This document shows positions 25,355 through 33,243 of a DNA stretch of 64,000 nt, in pieces. Position numbers and translations under genes: made by a program. Where the stretch lies: assembly GCF_014192225.1 (NCBI RefSeq), contig NZ_JACHXS010000011.1, forward strand, positions 217,865-281,864, written 5' to 3'. The notes under the pieces are model-generated. The model searched no databases, had not been told where the DNA came from, and saw only the letters and a program-made list of their open reading frames with translations. How positions within the stretch are numbered: the first letter of the stretch is position 1; every line of letters starts with the position of its first letter. This DNA comes from Pseudoduganella umbonata (GTDB lineage: Bacteria; Pseudomonadota; Gammaproteobacteria; Burkholderiales; Burkholderiaceae_D).

Positions 25355-25777
25355 TCAGCCCTGCCGGAACAGCGCGAACACCAGGTGGCCGATGGCGATG
25401 CCGGTTGCCAGCCCGCCGCAGATTTCAATCACGGTGTGCCCCATCCGTTCCCGCAGCCACCGATGGGCTGGCTGGCCATCGGCCAGCCGGTTGATCGCCG
25501 CCGCCTGACGGCCGACGTGCTGGCGCAGGCTGTTGGCGTCGATGATCACGATGAAGCACAGTGTGACCGCCACGCCGAATGCGGGATGGCCGATACCCTC
25601 GCGCAGCGCGATCAGCGTCGCCATGCTGGACACCACGGCGCTGTGATTGCTGGGAAAACCGCCATTACCGACCAGATTGAACGCCCACTGACGGGCACGG
25701 ATACTGTTGATCAGGAATTTGATCGGTCCGACGGTAATCCAGGTGAGCAGCGGTGTGACGAGATAGGCGATATCCAT
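25355..25777 (-). CDS. Divergent PAP2-family (DUF212) membrane protein
   Basis: This 140-aa membrane protein is of the DUF212/divergent PAP2 family, related to acid phosphatases and vanadium haloperoxidases. Family features are the early GPIKFLINSIRARQW block, the phosphatase-like GGFPSNHSAVVSSMATLIALREG with a His near the middle of the core, and GHTVIEICGGLATGIAIGHLVF at the end. Several hydrophobic helices alternate with these blocks. The ATG at 25777 was chosen because GGAAG lies about six bases upstream; an in-frame ATG 12 codons earlier adds a polar segment. It may dephosphorylate a lipid or small molecule at the membrane, but activity in this family is little known. It is divergent from the DUF475 gene. 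Confidence 0.85.
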   Translation of the reverse strand: MDIAYLVTPLLTWITVGPIKFLINSIRARQWAFNLVGNGGFPSNHSAVVSSMATLIALREGIGHPAFGVAVTLCFIVIIDANSLRQHVGRQAAAINRLADGQPAHRWLRERMGHTVIEICGGLATGIAIGHLVFALFRQG

Positions 25778-25917
25778 GAGTAACTTCCAAATTCCTTTTT
25801 GGCAATTCTTCATTATCGCAGAAGCCGGCTCCCCGAAGGAAGCAGCTCAAGTAAAATCGGCCGGCATGGTGTTTTATTTTCTTTTATAACTAATAACTAA
25901 TTCACGAAGGATGGGGC

Positions 25918-26961
25918 ATGAAGCATTTCAGGATTTCAATCATCGTCACCGTGGCGTTAATGATATTGGCCGGCTGGTGGGGTTACAGCCAGCGTGGCAT
26001 CGCGGGTTTGTTCTCGGCGCTGTGGATCACCGGCGTGCTGGGGATCATGGAGGTGTCGCTGTCGTTCGATAACGCGGTGGTCAATGCATCCGTGCTGAAA
26101 GACTGGAACGCGTTCTGGCAAAAGCTGTTCCTGACCGTCGGGATCCTGATCGCCGTGTTCGGCATGCGGCTGGTCTTCCCGCTGGCGATCGTGGCCGTCG
26201 CCACCGGACTGGACCTGTTCCAGGTATGGACCATGGCGACCACGCAGCCGGCTGAGTATTCGCGCCACCTGATGAGCGTGCACGCCGAGGTGGCGGCATT
26301 CGGCGGCGCCTTCCTGCTGCTGGTGTTCCTGAACTTCATCTTCGACGAGGAAAAGGAAGTGCACTGGCTGGGCTGGATCGAGAAGGCCGCGGTGAAGATC
26401 GGCACGGGCAGCCTGTCGGTACTGCTGGCGCTGCTGGCCATCCTCGTCTGCGTCGAACTGGTGGAGGAAACGCATCGCTTTGCCGTGCTGTACGCGGGCA
26501 TTACCGGGATCGCGATCTATCTCGGCGTCAGCTGGCTGTCGGGACTGCTGGAAGAAAAGGAGCACGACAGCGAAGGCAGCGGCGAACTCGGCAAGGCGGT
26601 GCAGCGCGGCAGCATCGGCGGCTTCCTGTACCTGGAAGTGCTGGATGCGTCGTTCAGCTTCGACGGCGTGATCGGCGCGTTCGCGATCACCAGCGACGTG
26701 GTCATCATCATGCTGGGCCTGGCGATCGGCGCCATGTACGTGCGTTCGCTGACGGTCTACCTGGTGCACAAGGGCACGCTGGACGAGTTCATCTACCTGG
26801 AACACGGCGCGCACTACGCCATCGGCATCCTGGCGGTCATCATGCTGGCCAGCGTGCGGTATCACGTACCGGAATGGTTTACCGGCCTGTCCGGGGTGGC
26901 ATTCATCGTCGTGTCGCTGTACTCGTCGGTGAAGTACCGTAAACGGATGGCGATGCAGTAA
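25918..26961 (+). CDS. DUF475 (TerC-superfamily-like) integral membrane protein
   Basis: This 347-aa polytopic membrane protein of the DUF475 family is related to TerC, a family linked to tellurite resistance and metal (Mn2+) homeostasis. About nine hydrophobic helices are visible. Two conserved acidic repeats stand out: GIMEVSLSFDNAVVNASVL near residue 42 and YLEVLDASFSFDGVIGAF near residue 240. They are internal-repeat counterparts carrying the SFDxxV motif typical of the TerC/DUF475 fold. A good Shine-Dalgarno (AAGGA) lies six bases ahead of the ATG at 25918. The small gene at 26994 follows after 32 bp and could share the transcript. Metal transport is a family-based guess. Confidence 0.88.
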   Translation: MKHFRISIIVTVALMILAGWWGYSQRGIAGLFSALWITGVLGIMEVSLSFDNAVVNASVLKDWNAFWQKLFLTVGILIAVFGMRLVFPLAIVAVATGLDLFQVWTMATTQPAEYSRHLMSVHAEVAAFGGAFLLLVFLNFIFDEEKEVHWLGWIEKAAVKIGTGSLSVLLALLAILVCVELVEETHRFAVLYAGITGIAIYLGVSWLSGLLEEKEHDSEGSGELGKAVQRGSIGGFLYLEVLDASFSFDGVIGAFAITSDVVIIMLGLAIGAMYVRSLTVYLVHKGTLDEFIYLEHGAHYAIGILAVIMLASVRYHVPEWFTGLSGVAFIVVSLYSSVKYRKRMAMQ

Positions 26962-26993
26962 GATCGCAGCATTTCAACTCTGACCAACCTGCC

Positions 26994-27368
26994 ATGATCC
27001 GACGCACTCGACGCTCCCCCCTCCTGATCCTCATCGGCCTGCTCGTCGTGGCCGCCCTGCTGTTCTGGGTATGGGCCATGGCCGCGCTCAACTTCTCGTA
27101 CTCCGAGGGCGAGCGCAACGGCTTCCTGCAGAAATTCTCGAAGGTGGGCTGGTTCTGCAAGACATGGGAAGGCGAAATGCTGCTGACCTCGATGCCCGGG
27201 GCGATCCCGGAGAAGTTCCTCTTCAGCGTGCGCGACGAGCAGGTGGCCCGCGACCTGTCGGCCGCAATGGGCAAGCGCGTGACGCTGACCTACGCCCAGC
27301 ACAAGGCCGTGCCAACCAACTGCTTCGGCGAAACCGAGTACTACATCGAGAAAGTAGTGGTGCAGTAA
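26994..27368 (+). CDS. Conserved hypothetical, single N-terminal membrane helix
   Basis: This 124-aa protein has a basic N-terminus (MIRRTRRSP), one hydrophobic helix (about 9-31) and a soluble periplasmic-type domain. The domain holds GWFCKTWEGEML and a second Cys in PTNCFGETEYY; the two cysteines could form a disulfide. I recall similar small proteins in Xanthomonas and Burkholderiales, often carrying an unsupported '6-phosphogluconate dehydrogenase' label, but no enzymatic motif of that family is present. It follows the DUF475 gene by 32 bp on the same strand and is followed by a terminator. The function is unknown. Confidence 0.8.
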   Translation: MIRRTRRSPLLILIGLLVVAALLFWVWAMAALNFSYSEGERNGFLQKFSKVGWFCKTWEGEMLLTSMPGAIPEKFLFSVRDEQVARDLSAAMGKRVTLTYAQHKAVPTNCFGETEYYIEKVVVQ

Positions 27369-27411
27369 GCCAGCGATAAAAAATAGGGACGGACCCTGTT
27401 TTTCAGGAAAC

Positions 27412-27445
27412 AAAAGGGCTGCCAGGAATTCCGGCAGCCCTTTTT
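27412..27445 (+). terminator. Intrinsic terminator
   Basis: Stem GGGCTGCC / GGCAGCCC (with inner AGGAATTCC) is followed by T5, and an A-run lies on the other side. It lies 44 bp after the stop of the small membrane protein gene. Confidence 0.88.
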
Positions 27446-27455
27446 CTTGCTCAAC

Positions 27456-27540
27456 ACCGGTGACAGGCTCCAGTTCTTTTGAAATATTTCCAAAAAACCG
27501 GAGCCTGTCACCGGTTTTGCATGGGTGACAGGCCCAGTAT
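27456..27540. repeat. Dispersed repeat: 16-bp inverted repeat with GAAATATTTC core
   Basis: ACCGGTGACAGGCTCC (27456-27471) is perfectly inverted as GGAGCCTGTCACCGGT (27500-27515). The 28-bp middle contains TTTTGAAATATTTCC, itself a small palindrome. A third half copy (GGGTGACAGGCCCAGTA) follows at 27523-27539, and a related TAGGGACGGACCCTG sits at 27384-27398. The same two motifs recur at 63526-63612. It lies between the converging ends of the small membrane protein and the coiled-coil gene. Confidence 0.8.
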
Positions 27541-27549
27541 TTCGCAAGT

Positions 27550-29775
27550 TCAGGCTTGCAGCTTGCGCTGGACGGCGCTCAGCGAACGCTGGGCGGCTTC
27601 GTAGCGGGCGGTTTCCTGCTCCAGCAGCGCCTGCTTTGCGGCGGCCAGCATGGCGGTCGTGTCGGCGGCCTTGCGCTGCATCTCGGCGTGGGCGCGCGCC
27701 GCGTCCAGCAGCGATTGCTGGTGTGCCACCTTGTCGCGGGCAGCGGCGGCGGCGGCCGATTCCAGCATTTCCCGTTCGCGCAGCATCGCGCTGGCGGCCA
27801 GTTCGGCATCGGCACGTTCGCGCGCGGTGGTGGCGATCGCGATTTCAGAGCCCATCCGGCTTTCGATCGCGCGTGCGGTTTCTTCCTCGGCCGCGGCGGC
27901 GGCGCACTGCTGCGCCGTGTGCTGTTCCAGCAGCGCCAGCGCGGCTTGTTCGCGGGCAATGAACGCCCGTTCGGCTTCGATCTGTGCCTGCACGGCCGCC
28001 GCCTTGGCCTGTTCGGTACGGGCACGCTCGCGATGCACTTCCGACAGTTCCGCGCCAAGCCGGGCCTGCGCCGCGGCGGCCTGGGCCGCCTCTTCCTTCT
28101 GCTGCACTTCCACTTCGCATTGTTCGGCCATCATCGCGAGCGCGGCGGACTCCTCGCGAATCGCCTCGGCGCGGCGCACGTCGGCGGCGGCATGGCGCGC
28201 AGCAGCTTCCGCCTGTTCGCGTTCGGCCGCGGCGCGTGCTTCGGCGGCGGCGGTGGCGCGTTCTTCCTCGGCCAGCCGGGTCTTCAGCGCGGCGATCGCG
28301 TCCTGCTCGGCAGCGGCCCGTGCGCGCTCGGCGGCCAGCAGGCGGCCAGCTTCGGCGGCCTTCTGGCGCGCCAGCTCATTGGCGGCATCGAGCGCAGCCG
28401 CGTGCTCGGCCAGCAAGGCCACTTCGTTGCTTTCGGCGTCGTTCTTGCCCCGCGCCAGCTCGGCGGCAGCGCGCGACAGTTCGGCCCGCTCATCGGCGAG
28501 CCGGGCGGCACGGGCCTGTTCCGCGGCTTCGGCGCGCGCAGCCTCGGCGGCAGCCTGTTCGGCCTGCTGGCGCAGCCTTGCCTGTTCCGTGGCGTGACGC
28601 TCGGCCTCGAGCTTGCCGCGTGCATCGAACTCGGCCTGCTGTTCCGCTTCCACGCGGCCCATTGCCACGGCGTGCAGTTCGCGGTCGGCCGCGATGCGGG
28701 CTTCGGTCGCGGCCATGATGCGGGCATCGGCATCGCGGCGGGCTTGCGCCGTGGTCGCCGCCATTGCTTCGAGGCGCTCGCGGTGCTGGGCGGCGTCGCG
28801 AATTTCCTTTTCGGTCTGCAGGCGCAGGTGCAGCGACATCGCGGCACTGCGGTCCGACTCGGCTTTCGCCAGTGCGATCGCCTCGCGCTCCTGCTCCAGG
28901 TGAGCCAGCGCGCGCGCCTCTTCGGCGGCGTGGACTTCGGCGGCGGCACGGGCAAACGCCGATTCCAGCGCGACCCCATCGGCACGCTCGCGCTGGCGGG
29001 TGGCTTCGAGCGCCCCGGCCTCGGCCTCGGCCAGTTGCTGCGCGGTCTGGCGTGCGGAATACGCCTGGCGCTCCCGTTCGCGCGCCAGCGTGGCCATGCG
29101 CGCATCGGCGGTGGCGATGCCGATCACTTCTTCTCTCGCGGCCTGCACGGCAGCCACCCGCTCGGCGGCCTGCAAGCGCGCCTGTTGCGTCTGCTTTTGC
29201 AATTCCTCGGCGGCCTGTTCCGCCTGTTCGGCCAGGTGCGCCTCCGCTTCCATCTGCTCGGCGGCGCGGCGGCGCGATTCCTCTTCGGCACGGGCACGCA
29301 CTTCGGCGGCCTGGCGGATCTGGTTGTCGGCTTCGACGCGGGCGCGCAGCTCGGCGGTCTCCTGCTTGACCGCTTCCAGCTTCGCCACGCTGGCCTGTGC
29401 GGCGGCGCGCAGGCTTTCCAGCCTCTCGCGGTTGGCGGCAATCACATCCTCGGCGGCCTGGGCGTTTTGCAGCGCAACGGCGGCCGCGGCGGTGTCCATC
29501 GCGGCACGGTCTTCGGCCAGCGCGCGGGCGCGCGACTCGGCATGGGCGCGGCTCTCGGCGGCGCAGGCAGCCTTGGCTTCCGCTTCCACCCGGGCAATGG
29601 CTTGCTGGATGGCCCGCATCTCCGCGTCGGCACGGTCCGGCTTCACGTCACCGCTGGTCGGCTCGGCCAGGTCATGGTCGTGATCGGCGTCATGGTCGTG
29701 ATCGGCGTCATGGTCGTGATCGGCGTCATTAGCGGAATAGGCGACGTGCAGGGGGTGGGCCAAATGTGCTTGCAT
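27550..29775 (-). CDS. Long Ala/Glu/Arg-rich coiled-coil protein with Asp-His repeat
   Basis: This 741-aa protein is predicted to be one almost uninterrupted alpha-helical coiled coil from about residue 50 to the end. It is built from Ala, Glu, Arg and Gln with heptad-like patterns (AEEESRRRAAEQMEAEA and the like) and almost no Pro or Gly there. The first 50 residues differ: a short hydrophobic/His segment (MQAHLAHPLHVAYS), then three exact DADHDH units, a possible metal-binding stretch, then a linker. It has no signal peptide or membrane helix. I do not recognise a family; composition alone resembles TolA-like or cytoskeletal filament proteins. It is a single gene; the SrkA-like gene on the same strand ends 115 bp upstream of its start. 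The low-complexity sequence also leaves long open frames on the opposite strand, which are not genes. Confidence 0.8.
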   Translation of the reverse strand: MQAHLAHPLHVAYSANDADHDHDADHDHDADHDHDLAEPTSGDVKPDRADAEMRAIQQAIARVEAEAKAACAAESRAHAESRARALAEDRAAMDTAAAAVALQNAQAAEDVIAANRERLESLRAAAQASVAKLEAVKQETAELRARVEADNQIRQAAEVRARAEEESRRRAAEQMEAEAHLAEQAEQAAEELQKQTQQARLQAAERVAAVQAAREEVIGIATADARMATLARERERQAYSARQTAQQLAEAEAGALEATRQRERADGVALESAFARAAAEVHAAEEARALAHLEQEREAIALAKAESDRSAAMSLHLRLQTEKEIRDAAQHRERLEAMAATTAQARRDADARIMAATEARIAADRELHAVAMGRVEAEQQAEFDARGKLEAERHATEQARLRQQAEQAAAEAARAEAAEQARAARLADERAELSRAAAELARGKNDAESNEVALLAEHAAALDAANELARQKAAEAGRLLAAERARAAAEQDAIAALKTRLAEEERATAAAEARAAAEREQAEAAARHAAADVRRAEAIREESAALAMMAEQCEVEVQQKEEAAQAAAAQARLGAELSEVHRERARTEQAKAAAVQAQIEAERAFIAREQAALALLEQHTAQQCAAAAAEEETARAIESRMGSEIAIATTARERADAELAASAMLREREMLESAAAAAARDKVAHQQSLLDAARAHAEMQRKAADTTAMLAAAKQALLEQETARYEAAQRSLSAVQRKLQA
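29671..29724. repeat. Three exact 18-bp in-frame repeats in the coiled-coil gene
   Basis: Three identical 18-bp units (29671-29688, 29689-29706, 29707-29724) encode DADHDH repeats. Being multiples of three, gain or loss of units changes protein length without breaking the frame. Confidence 0.93.
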
Positions 29776-29890
29776 GACAGTCTCGCTCGAGGGTTACGGG
29801 ATTTCCGAGCTGCCATTATCCCGGCCGTTCGCGCGTGGCCAGCGCCCGATCAGAGCGGATTTTCCCCGTCAATTCGCCGCTTGCGGCGGT

Positions 29891-30880
29891 TCAGACCGGC
29901 CACAGCGGCGGCTCGTCCATCAGCGCCACCTGCTCGCGCAGTTCCAGGATCCGGTCTTGCCAGTAGCGCTGCGTGTTGAACCATGGGAAAGCGGCGGGGA
30001 ATGCCGGGTCGTCCCAGCGGCGCGCCAGCCAGGCGGCGTAGTGCATCAGCCGCAGCGTGCGCAGCGCCTCCACCAGGTAAAGCTGGCGCGGGTCGAAATC
30101 CACGAAATCCTCGTAGCCGGCCAGGATGTCGGACAACTGCCGCACCATCTCGTGCCGCTCGCCGGACAGCATCATCCACAGATCCTGCACCGCCGGCCCC
30201 ATGCGGGCATCGTCGAAATCGACGAAGTGCGGCCCGGCATCCGTCCATAGCACGTTGCCGCCATGGCAATCGCCGTGCAGGCGCAGCAGCGGTACCTCGC
30301 CGGCCCGCTCGTAGCAACGGTGGATGCCGTCCAGCGCCTGGCTGGCCACGCTGCGGTAAGCCTCGACCAGGTCGGGCGGCAGGAAGTCGTTGGCCAGCAG
30401 ATAATCGCGCGAGTCGATGCCGAAGGTCTCGATGTCGAGTGCGGGCCGCTCGGCAAATGGCCGTAGGGCGCCGACGGCATGGATGCGGCCGATGAAGCGG
30501 CCGGTCCATTCCAGCACGCCGGGATCGGACAGCTCGGGCGCCCTGCCGCCATGCCGCTCGAATACCGCGAAGCGGAAGCCTGCGAATCCATGCAGCGTGC
30601 GCCCGTCGATCGCGAGCGGCGGCACGACGGGAATCTCCTGCGCGTGCAATTCAGCCAGGAAAGCGTGCTCCTCGCCGATCGCGGCGTCGCTCCAGCGGCC
30701 GGGTCGGTAGAATTTCACGACCACTGGCTTGCCGTCCTCGATCCCGGCCTGGTAGACGCGGTTTTCGTAGCTGTTCAGCGCCAGCAGCCGGCCGTCGCCG
30801 TACAGGCCGACGGCCGCCAGGGCATCGAGCACGCAATCGGGGCCCAGCGCGGAGAATGGATGAGTAGATGAATTAGCCAT
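29891..30880 (-). CDS. srkA: Stress response kinase A (YihE/RdoA family)
   Basis: This 329-aa eukaryotic-like Ser/Thr kinase of the SrkA/APH superfamily is known in E. coli to protect against envelope and oxidative stress death. Visible motifs: the ATP-binding Lys in VVVKFYRPGRW, the catalytic loop LHGDCHGGNVLW (HxDxxxxN) and the metal-binding DFDDARMGP, equivalent to DFG. The length equals the E. coli protein (328 aa). The ATG at 30880 gives MANSSTHPF. The frame is open further upstream, but that part overlaps the divergent YecA-like gene and is rejected. In E. coli srkA precedes dsbA; here no dsbA is adjacent. It is divergent from the YecA-like gene with 81 bp between starts. Confidence 0.93.
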   Translation of the reverse strand: MANSSTHPFSALGPDCVLDALAAVGLYGDGRLLALNSYENRVYQAGIEDGKPVVVKFYRPGRWSDAAIGEEHAFLAELHAQEIPVVPPLAIDGRTLHGFAGFRFAVFERHGGRAPELSDPGVLEWTGRFIGRIHAVGALRPFAERPALDIETFGIDSRDYLLANDFLPPDLVEAYRSVASQALDGIHRCYERAGEVPLLRLHGDCHGGNVLWTDAGPHFVDFDDARMGPAVQDLWMMLSGERHEMVRQLSDILAGYEDFVDFDPRQLYLVEALRTLRLMHYAAWLARRWDDPAFPAAFPWFNTQRYWQDRILELREQVALMDEPPLWPV

Positions 30881-30961
30881 TCGCCATTGTACGGCGGCGG
30901 CCCTCGCCATGGCATGGCGACGCGCGTATACTGTCGGATTACTTTTGAAGAAAGCACTTCC

Positions 30962-31657
30962 ATGCAACTCGACCAGCCACTCTCCGAAAAAGAACTCGAC
31001 GACCTGGACCAGTTCCTGCTGGGCGAGCGCACCCCCGAGGATGCGATGACGCTCGACCACCTGCACGGCTACATGACCGCGATCGCGATCGGTCCGGAGA
31101 CCATCATGCCGGCCGAGTGGATCCCGCGCATCTGGGGCGACGACGGCCAGCAGGTGCCGAAATACAAGAACGACAAGGAAGCGGACCGCATCTTCAACCT
31201 GATCATGCGCTTCTATAACGAAGTGACGATCACGTTCGAAGTGGCGCCGAAGGAGTTCGAGCCGCTGTTCGTCGAATACGAGGAAGACGGCAAGCCGCTG
31301 ATGAATGCCGAGGCGTGGTGCTGGGGCTTCTGGGAGGGCATGGAATTGCGTCCCGGTTCGTGGGACGAGATCTGGGATTCCGAGATCGGTGCCCTGATGC
31401 GCCCGATTTACCTGCTGGGTGCCGACGAGATCGAGGAAGAGGAATTGCCGGAAGTGGAAGACCCGGTCAAGGCGCACAAGCTGGCGCTGGAGATCGAGGC
31501 AAACCTGCCGGCGATCCACAAGTTCTGGGTGCCGCGCCGCAAGGCCGCCGTCAGCACCGTCAAGCGCGAAGAGCCGAAAGTCGGCCGTAACGACGATTGC
31601 CCTTGCGGCAGCGGGAAGAAATACAAGAAGTGCTGCGGGGCCGGGACGGAAGCCTGA
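30962..31657 (+). CDS. YecA/UPF0149-family protein with SEC-C zinc motif
   Basis: This 231-aa protein has an N-terminal UPF0149/YgfB-like all-helical domain (about 5-185; LDQFLLGERTP, MTLDHLHGYMTAIAIGP and AWCWGFWEGM are typical) and a C-terminal SEC-C zinc finger, GRNDDCPCGSGKKYKKCCG. The SEC-C motif is shared with SecA, where it binds SecB and the ribosome. E. coli YecA has the same two-domain layout and is a SecA paralogue thought to help protein targeting. The ATG at 30962 was chosen to fit the family N-terminus (MQLDQPLSEKELDDLD). It is a single gene divergent from srkA. Confidence 0.92.
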   Translation: MQLDQPLSEKELDDLDQFLLGERTPEDAMTLDHLHGYMTAIAIGPETIMPAEWIPRIWGDDGQQVPKYKNDKEADRIFNLIMRFYNEVTITFEVAPKEFEPLFVEYEEDGKPLMNAEAWCWGFWEGMELRPGSWDEIWDSEIGALMRPIYLLGADEIEEEELPEVEDPVKAHKLALEIEANLPAIHKFWVPRRKAAVSTVKREEPKVGRNDDCPCGSGKKYKKCCGAGTEA

Positions 31658-31701
31658 TATCGCTGGACAGGCGCTGGGACAAGACCGGGCGCCCTCAGCC
31701 A

Positions 31702-31746
31702 GTCATCGCTTAACTCGTCATCGCTTAACTCGTCATCGCTTAACTC
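31702..31746. repeat. Three exact 15-bp tandem repeats
   Basis: GTCATCGCTTAACTC occurs three times in a row (31702-31716, 31717-31731, 31732-31746). GCCCTCAGCC plus GTCATCGC occurs on both sides (from 31691 and from 31753), so the block looks like an expansion of one short segment. It sits between the converging YecA-like and PaaK-like genes. Confidence 0.9.
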
Positions 31747-31756
31747 GTCGTCGCCC

Positions 31757-33031
31757 TCAGCCCGTCATCGCGCTCGGGCTGCGGCGCAGCATGAAGCGAT
31801 GCTTGCCGTTAGCCTGCACGATGTATGGCTGGTTGAATACGCAGTGGATTTCATCGAACACCAGCGAGGCCGCGATGCGGTCGACGTACGGCCTGGCCAT
31901 CGCCGCCTGCTCGGCAGCGCTGAGCGGTACCGTATGCAGGTTCAGCACCAACGTTTCATCGTCGTACACGATCTGGAAAGAGTGGATGCGGCGATCCTCG
32001 CGCAGCAGGAACATGAAGAACTGGTAATGCATCGCATTGCCGGCAGCGTCGATCAGGAAATCGTACTGCCGCCCCATTACTTCGTCGATCAGCGGGAAAC
32101 CGCGGCCGCAACTGCATGTCCGGCCGGACATCTTGACGAGGTCGCCGGTGTCGTGCCGCGGCAGGTACATTGCCTGGTTGGACAGGTCGGTCGAGACCAG
32201 CCGCCCGTCATCGAGCACTTCGGCATGGCAGCGCGGCGTAAGCAGGTGATACCCTTGCCGGGCTTCGCATTCGAATGCGGAGACGCCGGCATCGTTGCAG
32301 CCGTACTGGCCGAAGCATGGCACCCCGAACGCCTGTTCGATGTCGTGCCGCATCTGCTCCGTCATGGTTTCGCCGGTGCAGACGATGCCGCGCATCGTTG
32401 TCTGGATACCGCCGCCCCGTTGCAGCACGTGGACCGCCAGGCGGTGGATCGCCGAGGCATAGCCATACAACAAACGGTAGCCGCGCTGCTGCAATGCCAG
32501 CGCATAATCGTCCATGCGCTCGCGCGACATGTCGAAGGCGGACATGACCTCGACCCGCATCAGCCGGTAGAAGGCGCTCTGTTGCCAGCCCTGGCGCGCC
32601 AGTGCCGATCCGGCCAGATAGACAACTTTCTCGCCCAGCCGGTATCCCGCTACTTCCCATGCGAGGAACAGGCCGGCCCACAGGTAGGACTGCGACTGCG
32701 CACCGGTGTAGTAGATGGTTGGCTCACCGGTGGAGCCACCGGTTTTCTTGCGCAGCACGCGCCCTTGGTAGTTCCGGTTGCGCAATGCCTCGTGATGGGT
32801 GTTGATGAAGTGCTTGTCGAGGATCGGCAAGTCCTCGAACCGCTCGCAATCGCGAAACAGCGGAATGTCGCGGCGCAGCTCGGCAAAATAATCGGCGAGG
32901 CGCGTTTCGTTGGAGGCCTGTAGCCGGCTGGCCGACCAATACTGCTGTTCGCGCAAGTCGTCCAACAGGTCCAGCGCGGCGGTGCCGCGCAGTGCATCGA
33001 TCAGGCGATAGCGAAACGGTTGCTTCATCAC
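31757..33031 (-). CDS. PaaK/CapK-like adenylate-forming enzyme
   Basis: This 424-aa protein belongs to the phenylacetate-CoA ligase / coenzyme F390 synthetase / CapK superfamily of adenylate-forming enzymes. The AMP-binding signature is the Thr/Gly-rich KKTGGSTGEPTIYYT at about residues 94-108. The family block VCTGETMTEQMRHDIEQAFGVPCFGQYGCNDAG follows, and the later CSCGRGFPLIDEVMGRQYD resembles the PaaK C-lobe hinge. Such enzymes activate a carboxylic acid as acyl-adenylate; CapK-like members occur with polysaccharide genes. Here no related gene is adjacent, so the substrate is unknown. GC content looks lower by eye than the neighbours, suggesting acquisition by transfer. Two adjacent Met codons leave the exact start open. 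Confidence 0.85.
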   Translation of the reverse strand: MMKQPFRYRLIDALRGTAALDLLDDLREQQYWSASRLQASNETRLADYFAELRRDIPLFRDCERFEDLPILDKHFINTHHEALRNRNYQGRVLRKKTGGSTGEPTIYYTGAQSQSYLWAGLFLAWEVAGYRLGEKVVYLAGSALARQGWQQSAFYRLMRVEVMSAFDMSRERMDDYALALQQRGYRLLYGYASAIHRLAVHVLQRGGGIQTTMRGIVCTGETMTEQMRHDIEQAFGVPCFGQYGCNDAGVSAFECEARQGYHLLTPRCHAEVLDDGRLVSTDLSNQAMYLPRHDTGDLVKMSGRTCSCGRGFPLIDEVMGRQYDFLIDAAGNAMHYQFFMFLLREDRRIHSFQIVYDDETLVLNLHTVPLSAAEQAAMARPYVDRIAASLVFDEIHCVFNQPYIVQANGKHRFMLRRSPSAMTG

Positions 33032-33243
33032 GGCTCCATGTTATGGTAATTTTGACATGGTAGTACGGCGCAAGCCGGTTGTGGCTACGTTCTTTATTAT
33101 TTTTGAGCTATCTCAACACGGCGGCGCGGCAGAAGTGCCACGCCGCATCAGCGTACGCATCGCGACTTGCGAATCGCTACCCACCTATCGCGACCCGCAC
33201 ACGACGACTTGCAGATTGCAACTTACGCGCCACTGTTTGCGCA

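Noticed and set aside
25061..25783. Plus-strand open frame before the PAP2-like gene as a TetR-type regulator of the efflux operon
   Set aside because: No helix-turn-helix pattern or conserved helices; it crosses the PAP2-like gene antisense.
26994..27368. 6-phosphogluconate dehydrogenase
   Set aside because: The 124-aa membrane-anchored protein has none of the motifs or the length of that enzyme.
27556..29979. 807-codon plus-strand Gly/Leu/Phe-rich open frame
   Set aside because: It is the reverse of Ala/Glu/Arg coiled-coil codons; the minus strand has the better start and coherent heptads.
30880..31519. N-terminal extension of SrkA
   Set aside because: It overlaps the YecA-like gene on the other strand, and the family length matches the start at 30880.
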